This document shows, piece by piece, positions 1 through 7,563 of a stretch of 64,000 bases of DNA (the stretch's first letter is position 1; each line of letters begins with the position of its first letter). Source of the DNA: Pseudomonas sp. Tri1. Its GTDB lineage: Bacteria > Pseudomonadota > Gammaproteobacteria > Pseudomonadales > Pseudomonadaceae. The notes beneath the pieces are model-generated. The model ran no database searches. It was not told where the DNA came from and worked only from the letters and a program-made list of their open reading frames with translations. A program made the position numbers and the translations under genes. The DNA lies in NCBI RefSeq assembly GCF_017968885.1, contig NZ_CP072913.1, positions 2,898,001-2,962,000 of the forward strand, written 5' to 3'.

Positions 1-2
1 AA

Positions 3-314
3 GTGCGCGGCGTAATCAGCTTCTACCACGATTTTCGCACCACGCCGCCCGCACGCCATACCCTGCGCCTGTGCCGGGCCGAGTCGTGCCAGAGCATGGG
101 CGCCGAACGCCTGGCTGCACAGTTGCGCGAGCAGCTGGCGCTGGATGACCACGGCACCAGTGCCGATGGCAGCATCAGCCTGCGGCCGGTGTATTGCCTG
201 GGCGCCTGCGTTTGCTCGCCAGCCCTGGAACTGGACGGTGAACTGCACGCCCGGCTCACGCCCGAGCGCTTGCGCGAGCTGGTGAATGGCTGCATGGAGG
301 ATGGGGCATGCTGA
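3..314 (+). CDS. fdsG: Formate dehydrogenase gamma subunit (NuoE-like, 2Fe-2S), 5'-truncated
   Basis: This is the C-terminal part (about 103 residues) of a thioredoxin-fold [2Fe-2S] protein. The reading frame is already open at the window edge, so the true start lies outside; family members are usually about 150-180 residues. Two cysteine pairs expected of the NuoE/FdsG cluster are visible: LCRAESCQSMGA and CLGACVCSP. In soluble NAD-dependent formate dehydrogenases this subunit passes electrons between the molybdenum subunit and the FMN/NADH subunit. Its stop overlaps the ATG of fdsB, which indicates translational coupling. The call is secure as a family; the subunit name follows from the downstream fdsB and fdsA. 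Confidence 0.9.
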   Translation: MRGVISFYHDFRTTPPARHTLRLCRAESCQSMGAERLAAQLREQLALDDHGTSADGSISLRPVYCLGACVCSPALELDGELHARLTPERLRELVNGCMEDGAC

Positions 315-1867
315 CGCTCTATATCCCCCGCGATTCGGTGGCCCGTGCCGTCGGCGCAGACAAGGTGGCCGTTGCGCTGGTGCGTGAGGCCGAGCGTCGG
401 CAACTTCCACTGGACCTGCGCCGTACCAGCTCCCGTGGCCTCTATTGGCTGGAACCGCTGGTGGAGCTGGAAAGCGCTGGCGTCCGGCTCGGTTTCGGCC
501 CGGTCACGCCGCAAGATGTGCCGGCTCTGCTGGATGCCCTGACCGGCGATCCCGCCAGCCATCCATTGGCCTTGGGGCCGGTGGAGGAAATTCCCTATCT
601 CAAAAGTCAGCAGCGTCTGCTGTTCGCCCGCGCCGGGATTACCCAGCCACTGTCCCTGGACGATTACCGCGCCCAAGGCGGTTTCCTCGGGTTGGCCCGG
701 GCCCTCCAGATGGCTGGCGCAGACGTGGTTGCCAGCGTGCTCGATTCCGGCCTGCGTGGCCGGGGCGGCGCGGCGTTCCCGGCGGGCATCAAGTGGCGCA
801 CCGTGCGCGATGCCGTGGGGCCACAGAAGTATGTGGTCTGTAACGCCGATGAGGGCGACTCCGGCACCTTCGCCGACCGCATGCTGATGGAAGGTGATCC
901 CTTCCTGCTGATCGAAGGCATGATCATCGCCGGCATCGCCGTGGGCGCGACGATGGGCTACATCTATGTGCGTTCGGAATACCCGGACGCCATCAGCACG
1001 TTGAACGATGCTCTGCGCATTGCCCGTGACGCCGGTTATCTCGGCGCGAACGTGAGCGCTAGCGGCCGGGCCTTCGATATTGACGTTCGCGTGGGGGCCG
1101 GCGCCTATATCTGTGGCGAAGAAACCGCATTGCTGGAGTCCCTCGAAGGCAAGCGCGGCACGGTTCGCGCCAAGCCACCGCTGCCCGCCATCCAAGGCTT
1201 GTTCGGGTTGCCCACACTGGTTCACAACGTGGTGACCCTGGCTTCGGTGCCGGTGATCATGGAGAAAGGCGCGCAGTTCTATCGCGACTTCGGCATGGGC
1301 CGTTCCCTGGGCACGATGCCGTTCCAACTGGCCGGCAACGTCCGTCACGGCGGCCTGGTGGAGCGTGCCTTCGGCCTGAGCCTGCGCGAGTTGGTGGAAG
1401 GCTATGGTGGTGGAACCGCCAGCGGCCGGCCGCTCAAAGCCGCGCAAGTCGGCGGGCCGTTGGGCGCCTGGGTGCCTCCCGCACAGTTCGATACGCCACT
1501 GGACTACGAGGCGTTCGCCGCCATGGGCGCGATGCTCGGCCACGGTGGCGTGGTGGTCGCCGACGACACCCTGGACATGGCTCACATGGCCCGTTTCGCC
1601 TTGCAGTTCTGCGCCGAAGAGTCGTGCGGCAAATGCACGCCCTGCCGGATAGGTTCTACCCGTGGTGTCGAAGCTGTGGACCGCTTGATGGCCAGCACCG
1701 ATGCCGCTGCCCGTGAGGAACAGGTCCTGCTGCTCAAGGATCTCTGCGACACCCTGCAATACGGCTCGCTCTGTGCCCTCGGTGGGATGACTTCCTACCC
1801 GGTCGCCAGTGCCCTGAAGTATTTCCCCGCCGACTTCGGTCTGGCGACCACGGAGGCCGACCAATGA
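308..1867 (+). CDS. fdsB: Formate dehydrogenase beta subunit (NuoF-like, FMN/NAD-binding)
   Basis: A 519-residue NuoF-type flavoprotein that carries FMN, an NAD(H) site and a [4Fe-4S] cluster and reduces NAD+ with electrons from formate. The NADH-binding loop reads GRGGAAFPAG near residue 155. The acidic FMN loop reads NADEGDSGTF, and the cluster motif ESCGKCTPCRIGSTR with a later LCALGG supplies four cysteines near the C-terminus. About 100 N-terminal residues precede the NuoF core, as is usual for FdsB. The start overlaps the fdsG stop and its own end overlaps fdsA (ATGA at 1864-1867), so fdsG, fdsB and fdsA form a tightly coupled operon. Confidence 0.95.
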   Translation: MLTLYIPRDSVARAVGADKVAVALVREAERRQLPLDLRRTSSRGLYWLEPLVELESAGVRLGFGPVTPQDVPALLDALTGDPASHPLALGPVEEIPYLKSQQRLLFARAGITQPLSLDDYRAQGGFLGLARALQMAGADVVASVLDSGLRGRGGAAFPAGIKWRTVRDAVGPQKYVVCNADEGDSGTFADRMLMEGDPFLLIEGMIIAGIAVGATMGYIYVRSEYPDAISTLNDALRIARDAGYLGANVSASGRAFDIDVRVGAGAYICGEETALLESLEGKRGTVRAKPPLPAIQGLFGLPTLVHNVVTLASVPVIMEKGAQFYRDFGMGRSLGTMPFQLAGNVRHGGLVERAFGLSLRELVEGYGGGTASGRPLKAAQVGGPLGAWVPPAQFDTPLDYEAFAAMGAMLGHGGVVVADDTLDMAHMARFALQFCAEESCGKCTPCRIGSTRGVEAVDRLMASTDAAAREEQVLLLKDLCDTLQYGSLCALGGMTSYPVASALKYFPADFGLATTEADQ

Positions 1868-4740
1868 TCAACATCTTCGACCCCAGCAGCGATATCGACC
1901 TCGGCACTCCGGCTCGTGAGAGCGACGTGCAGGTCAGCCTGACCATCGACGGCCGCGAAATCAGCGTTGCCTCCGGCACCTCAGTCATGCGTGCCGCAGC
2001 CTTGCTCGGCACCACCATTCCGAAACTCTGCGCCACCGACAGCCTGGAGGCGTTCGGCTCCTGCCGCATGTGCCTGGTGGAGATCGACGGCATGCGCGGC
2101 TATCCGGCCTCCTGCACCACGCCGGTGACCGAGGGCATGGTGGTGCGCACCCAGACCTCCAAGCTCGCCGATCTGCGGCGCAACGTGATGGAGCTGTACA
2201 TCTCCGACCACCCGCTGGACTGCCTGACGTGTGCGGCCAACGGCAATTGCGAGTTGCAGACCGTGGCCGGGCAGGTGGGCCTGCGCGAGGTGCGCTACGG
2301 CTACGAGGGCGCCAATCACCTGGCTGAAGCCAAGGACGTTTCCAACCCCTATTTCGAGTACGACCCGAGCAAGTGCATCGTCTGCAACCGCTGCGTGCGT
2401 GCTTGCGAAGAGATCCAGGGGACCTTCGCCCTGACCATCACCGGCCGCGGTTTTGACTCTCGCGTGGCAGCGGCGGGCGGCGACAATTTCCTCGATTCCG
2501 AGTGCGTCTCCTGCGGCGCCTGCGTGCAGGCTTGCCCGACCGCGACGCTGATCGACAAGAGCGTCGTGCAGATCGGCCAGCCGGAGCGCAGCGTGATCAC
2601 CACGTGTGCCTACTGCGGCGTGGGTTGTTCCTTCCGCGCCGAAATGAAAGGCGAGCAGTTGGTGCGCATGGTCCCGGACAAAAACGGCCAGGCCAACCAC
2701 GGCCACTCTTGCGTCAAGGGCCGTTTTGCCTGGGGGTACGCGACTCACCCGGACCGCATCACCAAACCGATGATCCGCAAACACATCAACGACCCGTGGC
2801 AAGAGGTCAGTTGGGAAGAGGCGGTGACTTACGCGGCCAGCGAGCTGCGCCGGATCCAGCTGAAGTACGGGCGTGACTCCATCGGCGGTATCACCTCCAG
2901 CCGTTGCACCAACGAAGAAACCTACCTGGTGCAGAAACTGGTGCGCACCGCGTTTGGCAACAACAACGTCGACACCTGTGCCCGCGTTTGCCATTCGCCC
3001 ACCGGCTATGGCCTCAAGCAGACATTGGGCGAGTCCGCCGGTACCCAGAACTTCGACTCGGTGATGAAGGCCGACGTCATCCTGGTGATGGGCGCCAACC
3101 CCACCGATGCGCACCCGGTGTTTGGCTCTCAGCTCAAGCGTCGCTTGCGCCAGGGCGCACGGCTGATCGTCATCGACCCGCGTCGTATCGATCTGGTGGA
3201 TTCGCCTCACGCCCGAGCTGACCTGCACCTGCAACTGCGTCCGGGCACCAACGTGGCAATGCTCAATGCGCTTGCCCATGTAATCGTCACCGAAGGCCTG
3301 GTGGACCAGGCTTTCGTCGAGGAACGCTGCGAGGCGGCGGACTTCACCCGTTGGCGCGATTTTGTCAGCCTGGCGGAAAACTCGCCCGAGGTGCTGGGCC
3401 CGGTGTGCGGTGTGCCGGCCGAGCAGATTCGCGCCGCTGCGCGGCTCTACGCCACTGGCGGCAACGCGGCCATCTACTATGGCCTCGGTGTCACCGAGCA
3501 CAGCCAGGGCAGTACCTCGGTGATGGGCATCGCCAACCTGGCGATGGTCACCGGCAACATCGGCCGCGAGGGTGTCGGGGTGAACCCGCTGCGTGGACAG
3601 AACAACGTCCAGGGTTCCTGCGACATGGGCTCGTTTCCCCATGAGCTGCCGGGCTATCGGCACATTTCCAACGAAACGGTGCGCGCCCAGTTCGAACAGG
3701 CGTGGAACGTGACCCTGCAACCTGATCCGGGCCTGCGTATCCCGAATATGTTCGAGGCTGCACTGGATGGCACCTTCAAGGCGCTGTATTGCCAGGGTGA
3801 GGACATCGCCCAGAGCGATCCTAACACCCAGCACGTGACCGCCGCCCTGAGCGCCCTGGAGTGCGTGATCGTCCAGGACATCTTCCTCAACGAGACGGCC
3901 AAGTTCGCCCATGTGTTCCTGCCGGGTAGCTCGTTCCTGGAGAAGGACGGCACCTTTACCAACGCCGAACGCCGCATCTCCCGCGTTCGCAAGGTCATGG
4001 ACCCGTTGGCCGGCAAGGCCGACTGGGAAGCCACCATCGCCCTGGCCGACGCTTTGGGCTACAAGATGCACTACAGCCATCCCTCGGAAATCATGGATGA
4101 AATCGCCCGCCTGACGCCGACATTCAGCCGCGTCAGCTACGCCGAACTGGAGCGGCATGGCAGCCTGCAATGGCCTTGCAACGATGCTGCGCCGGACGGC
4201 ACGCCGACCATGCACATCGATCAGTTCGTGCGCGGCAAAGGGCGTTTCATGCTCACCGGTTACGTGCCTACTGAAGAGAAGGTCAACAACCGCTATCCGT
4301 TGTTGCTGACCACCGGACGCATCCTCAGCCAATACAACGTCGGTGCCCAGACCCGACGCACCGACAACGTGGCGTGGCATGAGGAAGACCGCCTCGAAAT
4401 CCACCCGACCGATGCCGAGAACCGCGGCATTGTCGAAGACGATTGGGTCGGCATCGGCAGCCGCGCCGGGCAGACGGTACTGCGGGCGAAGGTCACCGAA
4501 CGGGTGGCGCCGGGCGTGGTTTACACCACGTTCCACTTCCCTGAATCGGGTGCCAACGTGATCACCACCGACAACTCCGACTGGGCCACCAACTGCCCGG
4601 AATACAAGGTGACGGCGGTCGAGATCGTGCGAGTCAGCCAGCCTTCGGAATGGCAGAAACGCTACCAGGCGTTCAGTGACGAGCAAGGGCGTCTGCTGAG
4701 GGAACGTCGCCATGCCGAGAAAGCCGAGGTGCGTCGATGA
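1864..4740 (+). CDS. fdsA: Formate dehydrogenase alpha subunit (molybdopterin, NuoG-like N-terminus)
   Basis: A 958-residue catalytic subunit that oxidises formate to CO2 at a molybdopterin centre. In order it shows a plant-ferredoxin-like [2Fe-2S] domain (GSCRMCLVEIDG), a His-Cys3 cluster (HPLDCLTCAANGNC), two ferredoxin [4Fe-4S] motifs (CIVCNRCVRAC and CVSCGACVQAC), and the Mo-bis-MGD domain opening with CAYCGVGC near residue 248. The likely molybdenum ligand is Cys376 in RVCHSP, the cysteine version of the selenocysteine found in some homologues. Length and order match the soluble NAD-linked enzymes. It overlaps fdsB upstream and fdsD downstream (ATGA). Confidence 0.96.
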   Translation: MINIFDPSSDIDLGTPARESDVQVSLTIDGREISVASGTSVMRAAALLGTTIPKLCATDSLEAFGSCRMCLVEIDGMRGYPASCTTPVTEGMVVRTQTSKLADLRRNVMELYISDHPLDCLTCAANGNCELQTVAGQVGLREVRYGYEGANHLAEAKDVSNPYFEYDPSKCIVCNRCVRACEEIQGTFALTITGRGFDSRVAAAGGDNFLDSECVSCGACVQACPTATLIDKSVVQIGQPERSVITTCAYCGVGCSFRAEMKGEQLVRMVPDKNGQANHGHSCVKGRFAWGYATHPDRITKPMIRKHINDPWQEVSWEEAVTYAASELRRIQLKYGRDSIGGITSSRCTNEETYLVQKLVRTAFGNNNVDTCARVCHSPTGYGLKQTLGESAGTQNFDSVMKADVILVMGANPTDAHPVFGSQLKRRLRQGARLIVIDPRRIDLVDSPHARADLHLQLRPGTNVAMLNALAHVIVTEGLVDQAFVEERCEAADFTRWRDFVSLAENSPEVLGPVCGVPAEQIRAAARLYATGGNAAIYYGLGVTEHSQGSTSVMGIANLAMVTGNIGREGVGVNPLRGQNNVQGSCDMGSFPHELPGYRHISNETVRAQFEQAWNVTLQPDPGLRIPNMFEAALDGTFKALYCQGEDIAQSDPNTQHVTAALSALECVIVQDIFLNETAKFAHVFLPGSSFLEKDGTFTNAERRISRVRKVMDPLAGKADWEATIALADALGYKMHYSHPSEIMDEIARLTPTFSRVSYAELERHGSLQWPCNDAAPDGTPTMHIDQFVRGKGRFMLTGYVPTEEKVNNRYPLLLTTGRILSQYNVGAQTRRTDNVAWHEEDRLEIHPTDAENRGIVEDDWVGIGSRAGQTVLRAKVTERVAPGVVYTTFHFPESGANVITTDNSDWATNCPEYKVTAVEIVRVSQPSEWQKRYQAFSDEQGRLLRERRHAEKAEVRR

Positions 4741-4958
4741 GTTCTGAAAGCCTGATCAAGATGGCCAACCAGATCGCGCAGTACTTCGCCAGCGAACCGG
4801 ACCACACACTGGCCGTCAATGGGGTACGGCAGCATATGAAGAGCTTCTGGACGCCGGGCATGCGCCGCGAGTTGATGGCTTGGCAGACAACACACCCTGA
4901 CGCGGTCCTGCACCCACTGGTGCTGGCGGCGCTGACAGAGTCGCAAGTGAGTGCCTAG
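4737..4958 (+). CDS. fdsD: Formate dehydrogenase delta subunit
   Basis: A 73-residue protein matching the small FdsD family (opening SSESLIKMANQIAQYF, with a conserved WTPGMR-like segment, here FWTPGMRREL). FdsD is a small accessory or structural subunit of the soluble formate dehydrogenase complex. It overlaps the end of fdsA by four bases. In many operons an FdhD-type sulfurtransferase gene (fdsC) sits between fdsA and fdsD; here it is absent, so cofactor sulfuration must use a copy elsewhere. Confidence 0.88.
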   Translation: MSSESLIKMANQIAQYFASEPDHTLAVNGVRQHMKSFWTPGMRRELMAWQTTHPDAVLHPLVLAALTESQVSA

Positions 4959-4962
4959 TGAG

Positions 4963-4986
4963 CCATGGGGGCACGCGCCCCCGTGG
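4963..4986. terminator. Strong stem-loop after the formate dehydrogenase operon
   Basis: CCATGGGGGC and GCCCCCGTGG form a ten-pair stem (one G-T pair) around the four-base loop ACGC, five bases after the fdsD stop. No T tract follows on either strand, so it may be a 3'-end stabiliser or an imperfect terminator shared with the convergent PchB-like gene. Confidence 0.5.
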
Positions 4987-5003
4987 TGAGGAAGAGTGGC
5001 GGC

Positions 5004-5324
5004 TCAGGTGTCGGATTGATGAGCCGTCCACTGCTTCATCTCTTCAGCAATGAAGTGAGTCACCAGGTCGCTGTACATCTTCTCGATGATATCCGGGTTC
5101 AGGCCTTCGGCCTCAGCCCACTCGCGCCGTGTCCCGAGCATGGTCTTGAAACGCTCCGGGGCCTGCACCGACGTCGCCGAGGTCTTGAATTTCGAGGCCG
5201 CCTGCACGTAGCCAAGGCGCTTGCCCAACAGCTTGATAATGGCCTGGTCGAGGGCATCGACTTCGCGCCGGATGTCCTCCATGCCTGCGCATTCCGAGGG
5301 TTGTAACGGAGGGGGGGCTTGCAT
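5004..5324 (-). CDS. pchB: PchB-like isochorismate pyruvate lyase / AroQ chorismate mutase
   Basis: A 106-residue all-helical AroQ-class protein. The sequence (DIRREVDALDQAIIKLL, RLGYVQAASKFK, APERFKTML, FIAEEMKQW) follows PchB of the pyochelin pathway closely, including a lysine in the mobile loop and the ending IAE-MK-W. PchB converts isochorismate to salicylate plus pyruvate and has weak chorismate mutase activity. The start at 5324 is preceded by AAGGAGTGACCTAC, a good ribosome site; a longer open frame to 5411 lacks one. No isochorismate synthase (PchA) is present in the window. It lies 58 bases downstream of the cysteine hydrolase gene and is probably cotranscribed. Lyase versus mutase as the main activity cannot be settled from sequence. 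Confidence 0.8.
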   Translation of the reverse strand: MQAPPPLQPSECAGMEDIRREVDALDQAIIKLLGKRLGYVQAASKFKTSATSVQAPERFKTMLGTRREWAEAEGLNPDIIEKMYSDLVTHFIAEEMKQWTAHQSDT

Positions 5325-5382
5325 GTAGGTCACTCCTTGGGGAAGAGGATCGGCCCAACTTGAGCCGCTCCTCTGCCATGGA

Positions 5383-5901
5383 TTAAAAGTACCACTCTTG
5401 AGCGTAGACAACTCGGCAGAAGGGGCCTGCCAGGGTTGTGTTGTGATGGGCGACGATCAGGTCCGCCTTCAAGTCAGAAGTGTCGGCGCAAGTATGGCCG
5501 TCGGCGATCAACACGGCATCAAAGCCCAGGTCCCGGGCCGCGCGGCAGGTGCTGTCGACACAATACTGGGTCTTCATTCCAGTGATAACCACCCCTTCGG
5601 CGCCACAGGCCTTCAATCGATTGGCCAGGTCTGTCATGGCAAAAGCATTGGGCCGACTTTTTTCGAAGATGACCTCGGCGCCTTCCAACAACAGCTCTGG
5701 CACCAGTTGCGTCAAAGGACTTCCCGGCTCGATGGGCGAGCCGGGTGGGCCGACGTGGCGCGCCAGGAAAATCGGTGCGCCGGCTTTGCGAGCCTTGATC
5801 AACAGGCCATTTAGCGTGTTGAGCAGCGCTTCGCCGGCCCAGGGTTTTTCCGGGCCATGAAACAGCCCAACCTGCATATCGAGAATCAACAGAGCATGCA
5901 T
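5383..5901 (-). CDS. Isochorismatase-family cysteine hydrolase
   Basis: A 172-residue protein of the isochorismatase-like cysteine hydrolase superfamily. The expected Asp-Lys-Cys triad is D8 (LLILDMQ), K81 (FEKSRPNAF) and C114 (MKTQYCVDSTCR). A nucleophilic cysteine points to an amidase- or nicotinamidase-type hydrolase rather than to isochorismatases that lack this residue. The start at 5901 is chosen because AAGGAAAGC lies just upstream and the domain begins immediately. It is the first gene behind the leader peptide and attenuator at 5936-6063, and the PchB-like gene follows. The substrate is unknown. Confidence 0.85.
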   Translation of the reverse strand: MHALLILDMQVGLFHGPEKPWAGEALLNTLNGLLIKARKAGAPIFLARHVGPPGSPIEPGSPLTQLVPELLLEGAEVIFEKSRPNAFAMTDLANRLKACGAEGVVITGMKTQYCVDSTCRAARDLGFDAVLIADGHTCADTSDLKADLIVAHHNTTLAGPFCRVVYAQEWYF

Positions 5902-5935
5902 CGTGCTTTCCTTGCGTTTGAGCCAGTGACACAAG

Positions 5936-5974
5936 GGCAAAAGAAAAGGCCCTTACCATCACTGGCGGGCCTTT
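5936..5974 (-). terminator. Intrinsic terminator (attenuator arm 3:4) before the cysteine hydrolase gene
   Basis: On the minus strand AAAGGCCC, a 14-base loop and GGGCCTTT form a perfect eight-pair stem, followed directly by TTTTCTTTT. It lies between the short leader ORF (5995-6063) and the ATG at 5901, so transcription must pass it to reach the two genes. The strand with the T run is the strand of those genes. Confidence 0.8.
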
Positions 5975-5994
5975 GGGATACGTGTGTTATTGGC

Positions 5995-6063
5995 TCACGA
6001 CACCTCACGACCCGCCTTGGCGGTCGTGGTCGTGGTGGTCGAGGCAATCTGTGACAGGTTCAT
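5995..6063 (-). CDS. Threonine-rich leader peptide (22 codons) of an attenuator
   Basis: A short ORF opening ATG AAC CTG and ending TGA. Codons 9-14 are ACC ACC ACG ACC ACG ACC, six threonines in a row. The same codons enter a stem (arms 6006-6016 and 6019-6028), as in classical amino-acid attenuators. The other two frames have either an in-frame TGA or no usable start. There is no clear Shine-Dalgarno sequence; a TTGCCA and TTAGTG pair spaced 17 bases lies just upstream, and if used would give an almost leaderless transcript. The peptide is presumably only a ribosome-position sensor. Confidence 0.7.
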   Translation of the reverse strand: MNLSQIASTTTTTTAKAGREVS

Positions 6064-6164
6064 GGTGCCGACACTAACGTCCGGCCGTCAGGTTTGGCAA
6101 GTGGGTATGTCAGCTTGCTTGCGAAAGCGGTGCGTCAGTTTGCGCAGATGTTGGTTCTGCCGCC

Positions 6165-6332
6165 GCCATCGCGAGCAAGCTCGCTCCCACATTTTGATCG
6201 GTGGCGCGTCTCGATTTTGCAGCAGCCCAAGTCCTCTGTGGGAGCAAAGTTTGCTCGCGATGCAGGCACCTCGGTTACCCGGACGACCGAGTCATCTTCA
6301 TCGCGGGCAAGCCTTACTCCCACGGGAGGTTT
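6165..6332. repeat. Cluster of three REP-like elements
   Basis: Three copies of the Pseudomonas intergenic repeat lie here. 6165-6191 (CATCGCGAGCAAGCTCGCTC) is inverted relative to 6235-6262 (GTGGGAGCAAAGTTTGCTCG), and a degenerate third copy lies near 6298-6332. Each folds into a short GC-rich hairpin. They fill the space between the attenuator-controlled unit and the epoxide hydrolase 3' end. No gene was seen among them. Confidence 0.8.
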
Positions 6333-6358
6333 GTTCTGAGCTTTTTTTCGGAGTTTTT

Positions 6359-7498
6359 CTAGCGACAATTGCGAAAAAACGCCCTGATATCCTCCGCCAA
6401 CAACTGCGGCTGTTCCAACGCCGCAAAGTGACCACCCCGGGGCATCACGGTCCAGCGCTTCACGTCGCAGCAGCGTTCCACCCAACTCCTTGGCGGCATG
6501 GGCAGTTCCTTGGGAAACAACGCCACCCCAACCGGCGGCTTCACCCGCTCGCCGCTGTTGAACAGCAACGGCCGCTTGCTACCTTCCACATATTGGCGAA
6601 ACGACGAGCCGATGCAGTTCGTCAGCCAGTACAACGTCACATTGGTCAGCAGCCAGTCATGATCGATGGCGGGGTGGGTATCGCACCAGGACAGGATCTT
6701 TTCCCCCATCCATGCCAGCAGCCCCGCCGGCGAGTCATTCAGGCCCACCGCCAGGCTCTGCGGTTTGGTTCGCTGGATGTGCCCATAGGCACCTTCGGCA
6801 TCGGCAAATGCAGCAGCGCGTTGCAGGAAGGTCGTTTCCGCCTCGGTCAGCGCTGGCTCGGTTTCGCCAAGGGGAGGGCGATAGGAGCCGGGGATGTAAT
6901 TGAGGTGAATGCCCGTCACTCGCTCGGGAAACCGTACGCCCAGCCAGCTCGATATGCCCGCGCCGATGTCCCCGCCCTGGGCACCGAACCGTTCATAACC
7001 GAGCCCCGTCATCAGCTCACTCCACAAACCGGCCACTTCATAAGGTCCCATGCCAGGTTGCTTGAACGGTGTGGAAAAGCTGTAGCCGGGTAGCGACGGC
7101 ACCACCACATCGAAGGCATCCGCAGGGTCGCCGCCATGCCTGGCGGGATCCGTCAGCAGCGGGATGATGCGCTGCATCTCGATGAACGAGCCGGGCCAGC
7201 CGTGAGTGAGGATCAGCGGCATCGGATTCGACCCGACGCCTCGCTGATGAATGAAGTGGACCTGCTGCTCGCCGATGTCGGCGACAAATTGCGGCAAGCG
7301 ATTGAGCGCCGTTTCCTGGGCGCGCCAATCGAACGTAGTCGACCAATAGGCGAGAAGCTCCCCCAGCACGTCCATGTCCATGCCCTCGTTCCAACCTTGC
7401 CCGGCCAAGGGCTCCGGCAGCCGGGTGTTCCTCAGGCGATGCCGCAGGTCTTCAAGGGCGTGTTCGGGGATGTCGATGGAGAAAGGTTTGATGAGCAT
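6359..7498 (-). CDS. Epoxide hydrolase, EHN-type alpha/beta hydrolase
   Basis: A 379-residue protein with the N-terminal epoxide hydrolase domain (about residues 1-110) and an alpha/beta hydrolase core. The oxyanion motif HGWPGS, the nucleophile loop GGDIGAG (Asp nucleophile) and the catalytic histidine in GGHFAALE are all present. It resembles microsomal/juvenile-hormone-type epoxide hydrolases, which add water to epoxides through an ester intermediate. It lies 65 bases downstream of a LysR-type regulator on the same strand. The natural substrate cannot be told from sequence. No signal peptide is evident, so it is probably cytoplasmic. Confidence 0.9.
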   Translation of the reverse strand: MLIKPFSIDIPEHALEDLRHRLRNTRLPEPLAGQGWNEGMDMDVLGELLAYWSTTFDWRAQETALNRLPQFVADIGEQQVHFIHQRGVGSNPMPLILTHGWPGSFIEMQRIIPLLTDPARHGGDPADAFDVVVPSLPGYSFSTPFKQPGMGPYEVAGLWSELMTGLGYERFGAQGGDIGAGISSWLGVRFPERVTGIHLNYIPGSYRPPLGETEPALTEAETTFLQRAAAFADAEGAYGHIQRTKPQSLAVGLNDSPAGLLAWMGEKILSWCDTHPAIDHDWLLTNVTLYWLTNCIGSSFRQYVEGSKRPLLFNSGERVKPPVGVALFPKELPMPPRSWVERCCDVKRWTVMPRGGHFAALEQPQLLAEDIRAFFRNCR

Positions 7499-7563
7499 GA
7501 CTACACCTTATGCCGTTGCACTCAGGAAATTTTGTGCATCGGGCGTTATCTGGAAACTGCCTT

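Larger units (their letters stand above)
5936..6063 (-). promoter_or_regulatory. Complete threonine attenuator: leader peptide, alternative hairpins, terminator
   Basis: Four arms can be placed on the minus strand. Arm 1 (6019-6028) holds threonine codons and pairs with arm 2 (6006-6016). Arm 2 also contains GGCGGGTC (6009-6016), which can instead pair with GGCCCGCC in arm 3 (5964-5971; eight pairs, one G-U). Arm 3 otherwise pairs with arm 4 to form the terminator. A ribosome stalled at the Thr codons would cover arm 1, free arm 2 for arm 3, and so prevent termination. The pairings are read from sequence; threonine control is inferred from the thr/trp-type paradigm. Confidence 0.7.

Noticed and set aside
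1981..4713. A 910-codon open frame on the minus strand opposite fdsA
   Set aside because: It is the mirror frame of a high-GC gene. fdsA has complete catalytic motifs on the plus strand, and the minus product shows no recognisable domain and biased composition.
5519..5962. A 147-codon minus-strand frame across the attenuator and cysteine hydrolase gene
   Set aside because: It is out of frame with the well-supported hydrolase, lacks a ribosome site and has no recognisable domain.
5995..6063. Reading the leader repeat in another frame as His/Asp-rich (a histidine-type attenuator)
   Set aside because: That frame is preceded by TAG and has no ATG, GTG or suitable start before the repeat; only the threonine frame begins with ATG.
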